Notes: generated by a model from the letters alone, not told the origin. Positions 1 through 9,122 are shown, numbered from the stretch's first letter. The stretch: DNA of 64,000 nucleotides from JADGGV01 sp035715725 (GCA_035715725.1 DASTKT010000242.1:1-64000), one strand, 5' to 3'. Translations and numbers: made by a program.

Positions 1-131
1 CTCGCCAGGAGCGGCGCCGCCAGCGGCGCCGCGGCCAGCGCGGCCACGCCCTTGATCGCGGAGGCGACGAACTCGCGTCGCGTCGTCGCCTGCGGCCGCG
101 TCTCCGGCCCCGACACGCCCCGGCCGCTCAT
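1..131 (-). CDS. Tat-exported protein, N-terminal part only
   Basis: Only the first 43 residues lie inside the window; the gene runs off the left edge. The visible part is a twin-arginine signal: TTRREFVAS at residues 16-24 is followed by an alanine/leucine-rich hydrophobic stretch. Its ATG overlaps the stop of the upstream HAD gene in an ATGA junction, so it is the distal gene of the ara operon and is translationally coupled. Many secreted sugar hydrolases of this type carry such signals, as do the GH127 and GH31 proteins in this window. The mature protein is not visible, so no function is assigned. Confidence 0.7.
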   Translation of the reverse strand, partial: MSGRGVSGPETRPQATTRREFVASAIKGVAALAAAPLAAPLLA

Positions 132-760
132 GCGCGCAGCAGCCGGTCGAAGGTGTCGGGCGGCAGCGCCCCGAGCGATTCCACCACCACGTCCGCGGCG
201 GCGAGCGCCGCTCCGCCCACGCCGATGCTGCGCATGCCGGCCCGCCGCGCGGCCTCGATCCCCGCCGCCGCGTCCTCCACCACCACGCACCGCGCCGGCG
301 GCACGCCCAGCCGCGCGGCCGCGGTGAGGAAGACCTCCGGGTCCGGCTTCCCCGCGTGCACGTCCTCCGCCGCCACGACCGCGTCGATCACGCCGATGAA
401 CTCGAGCGCCCGCACGACGGCCTCCACGTTCAGGCGCGGCGCGGAGGAGGCGATGGCCTGGCGCCACCCCACGGCGTTGAGCAGCCGCACCCACTCCGCG
501 GCGCCCTCGAGCGGGCCGATTCCCTCGGCGGCGAGCAGCTCGCGGTAGAGCGCCTCCTTGGCCTCGCCGATGCGACGGATCCGCTCCGGCGTCGCGCCGG
601 GGCCGAGCCACGCGCCCAGGATGGCGTCGTTGCGCTGCCCGAAGCTGGCCAGGAAGTCCGCCTCCGTGATCGGCACGGCCTCGGCCTCCAGCACGCCCTG
701 CCACGAGCGCCAGTGGTAGTCGCGGGAATCGACCAGCGTCCCGTCCAGGTCCCAGAGCAC
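128..760 (-). CDS. HAD-superfamily phosphatase/phosphomutase
   Basis: This is a haloacid dehalogenase-like hydrolase of the beta-phosphoglucomutase type. Motif I, DLDGTLVDS, is at the very N terminus with its nucleophile and acid/base aspartates. A helical cap follows, then a motif II region (ASSAPR), the motif III lysine in KPDPEVF, and motif IV in VVEDAAAGIEAA. It probably acts on a sugar phosphate; its place directly after araB and araD suggests an arabinose-pathway intermediate or housekeeping removal of dead-end phosphates. The start is uncertain. The in-frame ATG at 859 would overlap araD by about 80 bases, so I prefer a GTG at 760, although no clear ribosome site precedes it. The stop overlaps the next ATG. 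Confidence 0.8.
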   Translation of the reverse strand: MLWDLDGTLVDSRDYHWRSWQGVLEAEAVPITEADFLASFGQRNDAILGAWLGPGATPERIRRIGEAKEALYRELLAAEGIGPLEGAAEWVRLLNAVGWRQAIASSAPRLNVEAVVRALEFIGVIDAVVAAEDVHAGKPDPEVFLTAAARLGVPPARCVVVEDAAAGIEAARRAGMRSIGVGGAALAAADVVVESLGALPPDTFDRLLRA

Positions 761-776
761 CGCGCGCGGCGCCCGA

Positions 777-1472
777 TCAGCGTTGCCCGTAATACGCGTC
801 GCTCCCGTGCTTCCGAAGGAAATGCTTGTCGACCAGGTAGGCGGCCGGCCGGGGCGCATCCGGAGCGAGCGCCCGCACCGCGCACTCCATCCGCGCCAGC
901 AGCTCGAGCACGCGCGACGCTTCCACCGCCGCGAGCGCGTCCGCCCCCCAGGTGAACGGGCCGTGGTTCGCCACCAGCACCGCGCTCACCTCCGCCGGGT
1001 CGATCCCGCCGCGCCGGAACGTCTCGACCATCACGAGCCCGGTGTTCCGCTCGTAGTCCGTCTCGACCTCCGCGCGCGTCATCTCGCGCGTCACGGGGAC
1101 GTCGCCGCGGAAATGGTCGGCGTGCGTGGTGCCCATCGAGCGCAGCGGGAGGCGCGCCTGTGCGAGCACCGTCGCACACTCCGAGTGCGTGTGGGCGATC
1201 CCGCCGCAGTCGAACGCGAGGTACAGCTCCCGGTGCGTCGGCGTGTCCGACGAGGGGCGCAGCCGCCCTTCCAGCACCTCCCCCGTGTCGAGCGACACGG
1301 GGACCATGTCTGCGGGCGTCAGCTCGGCGTACGGCACGCCGCTCGGCTTGATCACGAAGATCCGCGCCTCACGGTCCACCCCCGAGACGTTGCCGAACGT
1401 GCCGGTGACGAGCCCGCTCCCGGCCAGCTCCATGTTCGCGCGCCAGACCTGCTCGCGAAGCTCCGCCAGCAT
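777..1472 (-). CDS. araD: L-ribulose-5-phosphate 4-epimerase AraD
   Basis: This enzyme converts L-ribulose 5-phosphate to D-xylulose 5-phosphate, the last step feeding L-arabinose into the pentose phosphate pathway. The 231-residue product matches the usual family length and belongs to the class II aldolase/adducin fold. Family landmarks are visible: TGTFGNVSG near the N terminus, KPSGVPY, SSDTPTH, the metal-binding HTHSE, and VANHGPFTWG with a further histidine. The ATG at 1472 gives the canonical length. A GTG at 1481, overlapping the araB stop as GTGA and preceded by GGGAGG, is an equally credible start. The gene sits directly downstream of araB in the same operon. Confidence 0.95.
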   Translation of the reverse strand: MLAELREQVWRANMELAGSGLVTGTFGNVSGVDREARIFVIKPSGVPYAELTPADMVPVSLDTGEVLEGRLRPSSDTPTHRELYLAFDCGGIAHTHSECATVLAQARLPLRSMGTTHADHFRGDVPVTREMTRAEVETDYERNTGLVMVETFRRGGIDPAEVSAVLVANHGPFTWGADALAAVEASRVLELLARMECAVRALAPDAPRPAAYLVDKHFLRKHGSDAYYGQR

Positions 1473-1477
1473 CCCGC

Positions 1478-3175
1478 TCACGATGCCCTCCCGCCCATCA
1501 CCCGCTCGCGCAGCGCGAGCAGCCGCTTCATCACGGTGCCGAGCTCCGGCGTCGCGCCGGGTACGCTGCCGAAGCCGTCGTGCAGCTCGCGGTACATGGC
1601 GTACAGCTCGTCGTACACGGCGTGGGCGGCCGGATCGGGCGTGAACCGCTCCTCCTTGAGCGACGTCATCCGCGCCTTCGCTTCCTGGAACGTGTCGTAG
1701 CCGCCGGCCGCCGCGCCCGCAGCCACGGCCGCCGCCACGGCCGATCCGAGCGCGGGCGTCTGGTCGGAGCCCGCCAGGAGCATGGGATGCCCGAGCACGT
1801 CGGCGTAGATCCGCATGAACAGCTCGTTCTTCGCCGCGATGCCGCCGCAGCACACCACCCGCTCGACCGGGACGCCCGACCCGGTGAGCCGGTCGACGAT
1901 GACGCGCGCGCCGAACGCCGTCGCCTCGATGAGCGCGCGGTAGACCTCCGCCCGCGTCGTGTGCAGCGTCTGCCCGAGCAGCAGGCCGGTCAGGCGCGGG
2001 TCGACCAGCACCGTGCGGTTGCCGTTGTTCCAGTCGAGGGCGAGGAGCCCCGACTCGCCGGGGCGGAGGCGGGCGGCGCGGTCGGACAGCTCGGCGTGCA
2101 GCGCCTCATCCCCCTCGCAGACGACCTCGACCCACCAGCGGAGCAGGTCGCCGACGGCGGACTGCCCCGCCTCGATGCCGTACCAGCCGGGCATCACGGA
2201 GCCGTTCACGATGCCGCAGATCCCCGGGATCTCGGCGCGCGGCCCGTCCGCCGGGGCGATCGCGATGTCGCAGGTGGACGTGCCGATGATCTTCACGAAC
2301 GTCCCCGGCTCGATGCCGGCGCCCACCGCGCCGTAGTGCGCGTCGAACGCGCCCATGGCGACGGGGATCCCCGCGGGGAGCCCGAGCAGGTCCGCCCATT
2401 CCGCGGAGAGGCGCCCCGCCGGCCGGTCGGCGGCGTGCGCCTCGTCGTAGAGCCGGTCGCGCAGCTCGGCCAGACGCGGATCCAGCCGCGCCAGGAACGA
2501 GCGCGACGGGAGCCCGCCCCACTCCGGGGAGTACAACGCCTTGTGTCCGGCGGCGCAGACGCCGCGCGGGATCCGCCGCGCGTCGTCCACGCCGGTCAGC
2601 GCCGCGGGGAGATAGTCCGCCAGCTCGACCCAGCTCGCGGCGGCGTCGAACACCCGCGGCGCCACCCGCAGGCAGCGCCAGATCTTCGACCAGAACCACT
2701 CCGACGAGTAGGTGCCGCCGATCGGCGCGAGGTACTCGGGGGCGTGCTCCCGCGCGATGCGGGTAATAGCGGCCGCTTCCTCGGCGGCGGTGTGGTCCTT
2801 CCACAGCCACGCCATCGCCGCCGGCTCGTCCCGGAACTCCGGGTCCAGCGCCAGCGGCCGGGCACGCGCATCCACCGGGAGCGGCGTCGAGCCGGTCGTG
2901 TCCACGCCGATGCCGATCACGCGCGCGCGCGCGAAGCCGTCCGCGCGCTCGGCGGCGGTCAGCGCGCCGCGCGTCGCCTCGCGGAGCGCCTCCAGGTAGT
3001 CCGCCGGATGCTGGCGGGCGAGGTGCGGGTCGCGCGGGTCCAGGACGACGCCGCGCTCCCCCGAGCGGTACCCGGCGACGTGCGTCCCGACCGTCCGGCC
3101 ATCGGCGCAGTCCACCACCACCGCGCGGGCCGAGTTCGTGCCGAAGTCCAGGCCGAGGACGAACGCGCTCGCCAC
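1478..3175 (-). CDS. araB: Ribulokinase AraB
   Basis: This is an ATP-dependent kinase that phosphorylates L-ribulose, the second step of L-arabinose catabolism. The 565-residue protein is an FGGY-family carbohydrate kinase of usual AraB length. The N-terminal phosphate-binding motif reads LDFGTNSARAVVVD. The TYSSEWFWSKIW region and the catalytic-base segment MGAFDAHYGAVGAG (about residues 275-290) are typical of ribulokinases rather than of xylulokinase or glycerol kinase. IIGTSTCDIAI and CCGGIAAKNELFMRIYADV follow in the C-terminal ATP domain. Translation starts at GTG 3175, seven bases after the symporter stop, and araD follows almost at once, so the genes form one transcript. Confidence 0.95.
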   Translation of the reverse strand: MASAFVLGLDFGTNSARAVVVDCADGRTVGTHVAGYRSGERGVVLDPRDPHLARQHPADYLEALREATRGALTAAERADGFARARVIGIGVDTTGSTPLPVDARARPLALDPEFRDEPAAMAWLWKDHTAAEEAAAITRIAREHAPEYLAPIGGTYSSEWFWSKIWRCLRVAPRVFDAAASWVELADYLPAALTGVDDARRIPRGVCAAGHKALYSPEWGGLPSRSFLARLDPRLAELRDRLYDEAHAADRPAGRLSAEWADLLGLPAGIPVAMGAFDAHYGAVGAGIEPGTFVKIIGTSTCDIAIAPADGPRAEIPGICGIVNGSVMPGWYGIEAGQSAVGDLLRWWVEVVCEGDEALHAELSDRAARLRPGESGLLALDWNNGNRTVLVDPRLTGLLLGQTLHTTRAEVYRALIEATAFGARVIVDRLTGSGVPVERVVCCGGIAAKNELFMRIYADVLGHPMLLAGSDQTPALGSAVAAAVAAGAAAGGYDTFQEAKARMTSLKEERFTPDPAAHAVYDELYAMYRELHDGFGSVPGATPELGTVMKRLLALRERVMGGRAS

Positions 3176-3182
3176 GCTGGCC

Positions 3183-4946
3183 TCAGGCGCGGAAGTAGAG
3201 GTACGCCGCCAGGATCATGACCAGGACGAACACGGACCCGGCCACGTCCCGCCAGTCCCAGCTCCGGCGCGTGTCGGCGCGCTCCGCCGCCGTCTGCGTG
3301 GCGTACGTCAGCCCCGCCACCTTCTCGGGGGCCGGCGCCTCGGTCATGTAGCTCACCGCCACCATCACCGCCGCGGACACCAGGAAGATCAGGAGGCTGT
3401 AGTACTGGAAGTAGATGTTGTTGACGATCCAGAGGAAGGAGCCGGGCTCGTAGCCGCTCGCGAGCCCTCCGATCCCGAGCGTCACCGGCGTGTCCACGGC
3501 GAGGCGGAACAGCCCGAGCACGAACCCGACGAGCAGCGCCGCGAGCGCGCCCTTCGCGTTCAGCCGCTTCATGAATATGCCGAGGAAGAACACCGTGAAG
3601 ATCGGCGGCGCCAGGTACGCCTGCATCCCCTGGAGGTAGAAGTACAGCCCGCGCGCGCCCTGGATCACCGGGATCCACGCCAGCCCGACCAGGACCATCA
3701 CCCCGGTGGCGATTCTCCCCATCCACACCAGCCGATGCTTCGACGCTCGCGGGTTCCACTTCTGGTACAGGTCCATCGTGAAGAGCGTCGAGCAGGCGTT
3801 GAACGCGCCGGCCATCGAGCTCATCAGCGCCGCCAGCAGCCCGGCCACGACCACGCCCCGCACGCCCGGCGGCAGGATTGCCATGATCAGGAGCGGGAAC
3901 GCCGCCTGCGCCGCCGCCGGGTCCACCGCCCCGTTCGCGTCCACCATCGGGCGCAGCTCCGCGTACGCGCCCGTCCGCGCCAGCGCGAGCGCGATCATCC
4001 CCGGGATGATGAAGATGAAGACGGGGAGCAGCTTCAGCACGCCGGCGAAGATGCTCCCCCGCCGCGCCTGCGTCTGGTCCCGCGCGCCCAGCGCCCGCTG
4101 CACGATGTACTGGTCCGTCGTCCAGTACCACAGCCCGATGATCGGCGCGGCGAACAGCATCCCGACCCACGGAAAGTGGCCGTTGAAGTACCACGCCATC
4201 CGCCCGGGCTCGAGCACCGGCGCCCACGTCCCCTGCACCCCCTCCGGGATCAGCGGCTTCCACAGGTTGAACAGGTCCGGGTCCAGCGCGGCCCGGAACG
4301 CGCCCCAGCCGCCCAGCTTCGCCAGCCCGAACAGCGTCAGCAGCGCCGAGCCCAGCACCAGCACCGCCGTCTGCAGCGCCTCCGTGTACGCCACCGCCGT
4401 CATCCCGCCCGCCACCGTGTACACCCCGGTCAGCAGCACCACCGCCACCGAGCCGATCCAGAAGCTGTTCAGCACCACCCCGCCGAACTGGAGGTGCAGC
4501 TCCGGGAGGAGCGTCGCGAACACGACGCCCCCGGCGAAGATCCCCACCGCGATCTTCGTCAGGATGTAGCCGACGAGCGAGATCACCGAGAGCACCCAGC
4601 GCGCGGTCGGCGAGAAGCGCCGCTCCAGGAACTCCGGCATCGTGTAGACGCGCGAGCGGATGTAGAACGGCACGAACACCCACGCGAGCACCAGGAGACA
4701 CCACGCCTGCAGCTCGTAATGCGCCATCGCCACGCCATCCGTGGCGCCCGAGCCCGCCAGCCCGACCAGGTGCTCCGAGCCGATGTTGGACGCGAAGATC
4801 GACGCGCCCACGATCAGCCACCCCAGGTTCCGGTCCGCCAGGAAGTAGTCGTCCGGCGTGTCCTTCCGCCGCACGAAGACCCACGCCGCCACACCCAGGA
4901 CCACCCCCAGGTAGGCGATGATGATCGCCCAGTCGAGGAACCCCAT
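3183..4946 (-). CDS. Sodium:solute symporter (SSS family), probable arabinose carrier
   Basis: This is a 587-residue inner-membrane protein of the SSS/SLC5 family, which couples sodium entry to solute uptake. It begins inside a membrane helix (MGFLDWAIIIAYLGVVLGVAAW). Typical SSS signatures follow: RNLGWLIVGASIFASNIGSEHLVG, where the unwound first core helix binds sodium, and WTTDQYIVQRALGARD. About 14 hydrophobic segments can be counted. It resembles vSGLT-type sugar carriers more than proline carriers. It lies one base after the mutarotase stop and just before araB, so L-arabinose is the most likely substrate; this is inferred from position. Confidence 0.9.
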   Translation of the reverse strand: MGFLDWAIIIAYLGVVLGVAAWVFVRRKDTPDDYFLADRNLGWLIVGASIFASNIGSEHLVGLAGSGATDGVAMAHYELQAWCLLVLAWVFVPFYIRSRVYTMPEFLERRFSPTARWVLSVISLVGYILTKIAVGIFAGGVVFATLLPELHLQFGGVVLNSFWIGSVAVVLLTGVYTVAGGMTAVAYTEALQTAVLVLGSALLTLFGLAKLGGWGAFRAALDPDLFNLWKPLIPEGVQGTWAPVLEPGRMAWYFNGHFPWVGMLFAAPIIGLWYWTTDQYIVQRALGARDQTQARRGSIFAGVLKLLPVFIFIIPGMIALALARTGAYAELRPMVDANGAVDPAAAQAAFPLLIMAILPPGVRGVVVAGLLAALMSSMAGAFNACSTLFTMDLYQKWNPRASKHRLVWMGRIATGVMVLVGLAWIPVIQGARGLYFYLQGMQAYLAPPIFTVFFLGIFMKRLNAKGALAALLVGFVLGLFRLAVDTPVTLGIGGLASGYEPGSFLWIVNNIYFQYYSLLIFLVSAAVMVAVSYMTEAPAPEKVAGLTYATQTAAERADTRRSWDWRDVAGSVFVLVMILAAYLYFRA

Positions 4947-4947
4947 G

Positions 4948-6108
4948 TCAGCGCGCCACGCCGAAGGCGAGCACCGTGCGCGACCGGTACTCCTCGCCCG
5001 GCCGCAGGATCGTCGACGGGAACGCCGGGTGGTTCGGCGAGTCCGGGAAGTGCTGCGTCTCGAGGCAGAAGCCGCTCCGGTGGCCGTACACCTTGCCCCC
5101 TTTCCCCGTGATCGTGCCGTCCAGGAAGTTCCCCGAGTAGAACTGCAGCCCCGGCTCCGTCGTGTAGACCTCCAGCGTCCGCCCGGTCGTCGGCTCCACC
5201 ACCCGCGCCGCCAGATCCAGCCCCGGACCCTTCCGGTCCAGCACGAAGTTGTGGTCGTAGCCCGGGCCGTTATGGATCTGTGGATCGTTCGCCTCGATCC
5301 GCGCCCCGATCGGCGTCGGCATGCGGAAATCGAACGGCGTCCCCGCCACCGGCCGCACCTCACCCGTCGGGATCAGCGTCGAGTCCACCGGCGTGTACGC
5401 GCTCGCCGCGATCGTCAGCACGTGCCCGAGCACATCCCCGCTCCCCGCGCCCTTCAGGTTGAAGTAGCTGTGCTGCGTCAGGTTCACCGGCGTCGCCTTG
5501 TCCGTCCGCGCCTCGTAGTCGAACACCAGCCGGTTCGAGTCCGTCAGCGTGTACGTCACCTTCGCGTCCAGATTCCCGGGGTAGCCCTCCTCCCCGTCCG
5601 CGCTCCGGTACGTGAACACCACCCCCACCGCCGTGTCGTTCGTGAACGGCGTGCCCGACCACACCACCTTGTCGAACCCGCGGTTCCCGCCGTGCAGGTG
5701 GTTCGGCCCGTTGTTCGTCGCCAGCGCGTACGTCCGCCCGTCCAGCGCGAACTTGCCCCCCGCGATCCGGTTGCCGTAGCGCCCGATGATCGCCCCGAAG
5801 TACGGCGATTCCTTCACGTATGGCGCGAGACTGTCGAAGCCCAGGACGATGTCGTCCAGCCGGCCGGTCCGGTCCGGCGTCCGCAGCGACACGATCGTCC
5901 CGCCGTACGTCGTCGCCCGCACCTCGATGCCGTCCCGGTTCCGCAGCGTGAACAGCTCCGCTCCCTTCCCGTCCGGGGTCGTCCCGAACTTCGACGTGGT
6001 GACGCCGGGCCGCACCGAGGCGCCGCCGGCGGAACACCCCGCGAGCGTGATCCCTCCCAGCAGGGCCGTGCCCAGGATCCGGGCACGTCGGAACGCGCGT
6101 CGTCGCAT
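4948..6108 (-). CDS. Aldose 1-epimerase (mutarotase), lipoprotein
   Basis: This enzyme interconverts alpha and beta anomers of aldoses such as arabinose or galactose. The product is 386 residues. A lipoprotein signal with the lipobox LAGC lies at the N terminus, so it should be anchored in the envelope and act on sugars before uptake. GalM-family motifs include GRYGNRIAGGKF, NNGPNHLHGG with the catalytic histidine, TQHSYFNL with the second histidine, and a late glutamate in the GFCLETQHFPDSPNHPAFPS segment. ATG 6108 is chosen because GAGGTG lies six bases before it; a GTG at 6117 is the alternative. This is the first gene of the ara operon. Confidence 0.92.
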   Translation of the reverse strand: MRRRAFRRARILGTALLGGITLAGCSAGGASVRPGVTTSKFGTTPDGKGAELFTLRNRDGIEVRATTYGGTIVSLRTPDRTGRLDDIVLGFDSLAPYVKESPYFGAIIGRYGNRIAGGKFALDGRTYALATNNGPNHLHGGNRGFDKVVWSGTPFTNDTAVGVVFTYRSADGEEGYPGNLDAKVTYTLTDSNRLVFDYEARTDKATPVNLTQHSYFNLKGAGSGDVLGHVLTIAASAYTPVDSTLIPTGEVRPVAGTPFDFRMPTPIGARIEANDPQIHNGPGYDHNFVLDRKGPGLDLAARVVEPTTGRTLEVYTTEPGLQFYSGNFLDGTITGKGGKVYGHRSGFCLETQHFPDSPNHPAFPSTILRPGEEYRSRTVLAFGVAR

Positions 6109-6157
6109 GCGAGGCACCTCATCCGGCGGGGGTTCGACGGCCTAGGCTCTTGCTTGA

Positions 6158-6174
6158 TTGGATAAATGATACAA
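6158..6174 (+). promoter_or_regulatory. Shared 17-bp operator candidate, ara operon/GH127
   Basis: The site reads TTGGATAAATGATACAA, an imperfect palindrome in the divergent spacer between the mutarotase start (6108) and the GH127 start (6276). Related 17-bp elements occur upstream of araA/susC, the GH31 gene and the GH27 gene. Read toward GH127 it contains TACAAC, and read toward the mutarotase it contains TATCAT. Both resemble -10 boxes, so a bound repressor could block both promoters. Confidence 0.5.
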
Positions 6175-6275
6175 CTGTGGGGACAGCACCGCCAGAACGA
6201 CACCGCAGCGCCGGGCCCGCAGCCCCTCGGCGAGAGCGCAACCCGCGACCCGACAACACTTCCACGGGAGGACCC

Positions 6276-8711
6276 ATGCCCGACGAGCCGCAGAGACCCG
6301 GTGTCAGCCGGCGCGAGCTGCTGTCCACGATGGGAAAGGCAGCGGTCTGGACCGTCGTCGTGCCGCCGTTCCTGACGCCTCGAGAGGCGCTGGCGGGCCC
6401 CGTGGCCGGAGCCGCCCCCTCGCCTTCCAGCGGCGGCGCGCCGCTGGTGGCGCTGGCCGGTCCGGACCGGGTCGTGGTGACGCCCGCGGGGGCGGCGGGG
6501 AGGACGTACCTGAACGCGTGGGCGGGATACGGCGAGCCGCCGTGGCGGCGGCGGCGGCGGCGGGGGGAGCCCGCGACGCCGCCCGTGGAGACCGGGCCCG
6601 CGCCCGCGGTGCGGTGGAGCCGGAAGTCGGGGGCTGGCGAGGTGGTGTTTGCGGACTCGACGTCGCCGGTCACGACGGCGAGCTTCACGGTGCCGGGGGA
6701 GTACGTCCTCGAGCTGGTGGCCGACAACGGCGAGTCGCGGGTGGCGTCGACGTTCCGGGTGAGCGTGGAGCCGCCGCCGCCGGAGGGCGCGCCGGAGCCG
6801 GTCGCGACGCGGGGGTACCGGATCGGCGGCCGACTGTGGGACCAGCGGGCGAAGGCGCTGATCGTGACCTGGATCCCCCACTGCATCGCGCAGCTCGAGC
6901 GGAGCGACCTGGAGCTGGGGGCGGGCGGGATCGACAACTTCGTCGAGGCGGCGAAGGCGCTGCGGGGCGAGGCGCACGGGGGCCACAAGGGGTACGTGTT
7001 CTCGAACGCCTACGTGCACAACACGATCGAGTCGATGTGCATGGCGCTGATGGTGGACCCGCGCGGCGATGCGGAGATCGAGGCCGCGCAGGCGAAGATG
7101 CGCGCGACGCTCGAGGATTGGATCCCGAAGGTCCTGGCCGCCCGTGAGCCCGATGGCTACCTGCAGACGGCGTACACGCTGCGGGACCCTGCGCGCTGGC
7201 GGGAGCGCTGGACGCCCCAGGGGAGGGGCAACCACGAGGGGTACGTGGGCGGCTACTTCATCGAGGCGGCGATCGCCCACCACGTGATGACGAAAGGCCG
7301 GGACACGCGGCTCTACGACGCCGCCCGGAAGCTGGCCGACTGCTGGGACGCCCACATCGGCCCGGCGCCGAAGCAGGAATGGTTCGACGGCCACCAGGAG
7401 ATGGAGCAGGCGCTGGTCCGCCTGGGCCGCTACGTCGACGGGGTGGAGGGGTCGGGCAAAGGGGAGCGGTACGTCCGGCTGGCCCGCTTCCTCCTCGACT
7501 GCCGCCGCGCCGGGAGCGAGTACGACCAGAGCCACCTCCCGGTGGTCCAGCAGTACGAGGCGGTCGGGCACGCGGTGCGCGCCGCCTACACCTACTCCGC
7601 CATGGCGGACGTCGCGCTGGAGACCCGGGACCCGGAGTACCTGAGCGCGGTCCGCTCGATCTGGGACAGCATCGTCGACAAGAAGTACTACGTCACCGGC
7701 GGGATCGGCAGCGGAGAGACGTCGGAGGGGTTCGGCCCCGAATACTCGCTGCGGAACAACGCGTACTGCGAGTCGTGCTCGAGCTGCGGCGAGATCTTCT
7801 TCCAGGCCAAGATGAACCGGCTGTACAAGGACGCCCGGCACGCCGACCTGATGGAGGATACCCTATACAACGCATTGCTCGGCTCGCTCGACCGGGAGGG
7901 GCGGCACTACTACTACGACAACCCGCTGGACACGAACATCGCCCGCTACGCGTGGCACAACGTCCCGTGCTGCGTGGGCAACATCCCGCGCACGCTCCTC
8001 AGCCTTCCCACGTGGATGTACGCGAAGGGTGCGGACGGCCTCTACGTCAACCTGTTCGTCCCGAGCACGGTGACCGTGGAGGATGTGGCCGGCACCGACG
8101 TGGAGCTCGTGCAGGAGACGAACTACCCCTGGGAAGGCAAGGTCCGGATCCGGGTGAGTCCAGCAAGCGCCAGGACCTTCGCGGTCCGCGTGCGAGCGCC
8201 GGACCGGATGGTCAGCGGGCTCTACCGCGCGACGCCGGCCGCGAACGGGATCGCGCGCATTGCCGTCAACGGGAAGGTCGTCCGTGCACCGGTCGAGCGC
8301 GGATACGCGGTCATCACGCGGACGTGGAAGCCGGGCGACACCATCGACCTGCTCCTCCCCATGCGCGTGCAGCGCGTATACGCCGACCCGCGGATCGAGG
8401 CCGACCGCGGCAGGGTCGCCCTGAAGTACGGGCCGCTCCTCTACAACATCGAGCGCGAGGACCAGGAGATCGACCAGGCGCTGGACCCGCACGCGCCGCT
8501 CACGACCGAATGGCGCGGCGATCTGCTGGGCGGCGTGACCGTGATCCGCGGGCGGTTCGCGAACGGCGCGCCGCTGCTCGCGATCCCCAACTTCGTCCGC
8601 GGCAACCGCCTCGCCGGCACCGACGCGCCCCGGCGCCCGCCGCGTCCGGCGGACGGCAGCCGGCCGATGCCCTTTCCCGCCACGTCGATCGTGTGGATGC
8701 GGGAGGCGTGA
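6276..8711 (+). CDS. GH127 beta-L-arabinofuranosidase (DUF1680), Tat-exported
   Basis: The product is an 811-residue secreted glycoside hydrolase of family 127, which releases L-arabinose from arabinofuranosyl chains. A twin-arginine signal (VSRRELLSTMGKAAVW) opens the protein. An Ig/PKD-like region follows at about residues 55-165, then the alpha/alpha-barrel catalytic domain. The zinc-thiolate centre known from HypBA1 (Glu, Cys, Cys-Cys) is recognisable: E499 and C501 in NAYCESCSSCGE, and C565-C566 in NVPCCVGNIPR. By analogy C565 would be the nucleophile. The ATG is preceded by GGGAGG. The gene is divergent from the ara operon, which supports arabinose as its product; activity on other sugars cannot be excluded. 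Confidence 0.88.
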   Translation: MPDEPQRPGVSRRELLSTMGKAAVWTVVVPPFLTPREALAGPVAGAAPSPSSGGAPLVALAGPDRVVVTPAGAAGRTYLNAWAGYGEPPWRRRRRRGEPATPPVETGPAPAVRWSRKSGAGEVVFADSTSPVTTASFTVPGEYVLELVADNGESRVASTFRVSVEPPPPEGAPEPVATRGYRIGGRLWDQRAKALIVTWIPHCIAQLERSDLELGAGGIDNFVEAAKALRGEAHGGHKGYVFSNAYVHNTIESMCMALMVDPRGDAEIEAAQAKMRATLEDWIPKVLAAREPDGYLQTAYTLRDPARWRERWTPQGRGNHEGYVGGYFIEAAIAHHVMTKGRDTRLYDAARKLADCWDAHIGPAPKQEWFDGHQEMEQALVRLGRYVDGVEGSGKGERYVRLARFLLDCRRAGSEYDQSHLPVVQQYEAVGHAVRAAYTYSAMADVALETRDPEYLSAVRSIWDSIVDKKYYVTGGIGSGETSEGFGPEYSLRNNAYCESCSSCGEIFFQAKMNRLYKDARHADLMEDTLYNALLGSLDREGRHYYYDNPLDTNIARYAWHNVPCCVGNIPRTLLSLPTWMYAKGADGLYVNLFVPSTVTVEDVAGTDVELVQETNYPWEGKVRIRVSPASARTFAVRVRAPDRMVSGLYRATPAANGIARIAVNGKVVRAPVERGYAVITRTWKPGDTIDLLLPMRVQRVYADPRIEADRGRVALKYGPLLYNIEREDQEIDQALDPHAPLTTEWRGDLLGGVTVIRGRFANGAPLLAIPNFVRGNRLAGTDAPRRPPRPADGSRPMPFPATSIVWMREA

Positions 8712-8734
8712 GCCTCCGCTCGGCTGAGCCGTGT

Positions 8735-8922
8735 TCGTTCCCGTTCCCCATCCCGATCCCGTTCCCGAAGTGTCACTGAACCGCCGGGATCGGGAGCGGG
8801 ACCGGGAGTTTCCTCACTCGCATTCGCATCCGCATCGGCATCCGATGGGGTGCCATGCGGATCCGCATTACCGGCGCCGGTCCACGGTGCATCATTTTCG
8901 AATGCGAATGCGAATGCGAATC
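8735..8922. repeat. Inverted hexamer-repeat island between GH127 and araA
   Basis: Two successive inverted arrangements of simple repeats lie here. In the first, GTTCCC/GATCCC units (8735-8768) face GGGATC/GGGAGC units (8784-8808). In the second, GCATTC/GCATCC units (8815-8865) face GAATGC units (8896-8922). Each pair could fold into a long hairpin. The spacer separates convergent genes, so a transcription-stop role is possible. I see no credible gene in 8712-9357. Confidence 0.6.
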
Positions 8923-9083
8923 GGACGGCGGCTCTGGGGATCCGCCGCTCGGCTGGCCGGGCGCTCGGACGCTGGCGCGCTCGAACGGGGAGGAATCGGG
9001 GTTCAGCGGAGGGCTGGGCGCACGGGCGTTCGGATCGTCCGTCAGGGCAGCCGCCGGCCCAGGCCGGCCCCACTCTCCCGGCT

Positions 9084-9122
9084 CCGCCAGGATCGTATCG
9101 GCGCGTGATACGATCCTGGCGG
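9084..9122. promoter_or_regulatory. Perfect 16-bp inverted repeat carrying GATCGTATC
   Basis: Arms CCGCCAGGATCGTATC and GATACGATCCTGGCGG are perfect and flank a 7-nt loop. The element lies between the convergent GH127 and araA genes, which fits a terminator, but there is no T tract. The arm tips contain GATACGAT, the same core found in the sugar-gene operator candidates, so a distal operator is also possible. Confidence 0.5.

Noticed and set aside
128..859. Start of the HAD gene at ATG 859
   Set aside because: It would overlap araD by about 80 bases and add residues unlike the family before the DLDGT motif.
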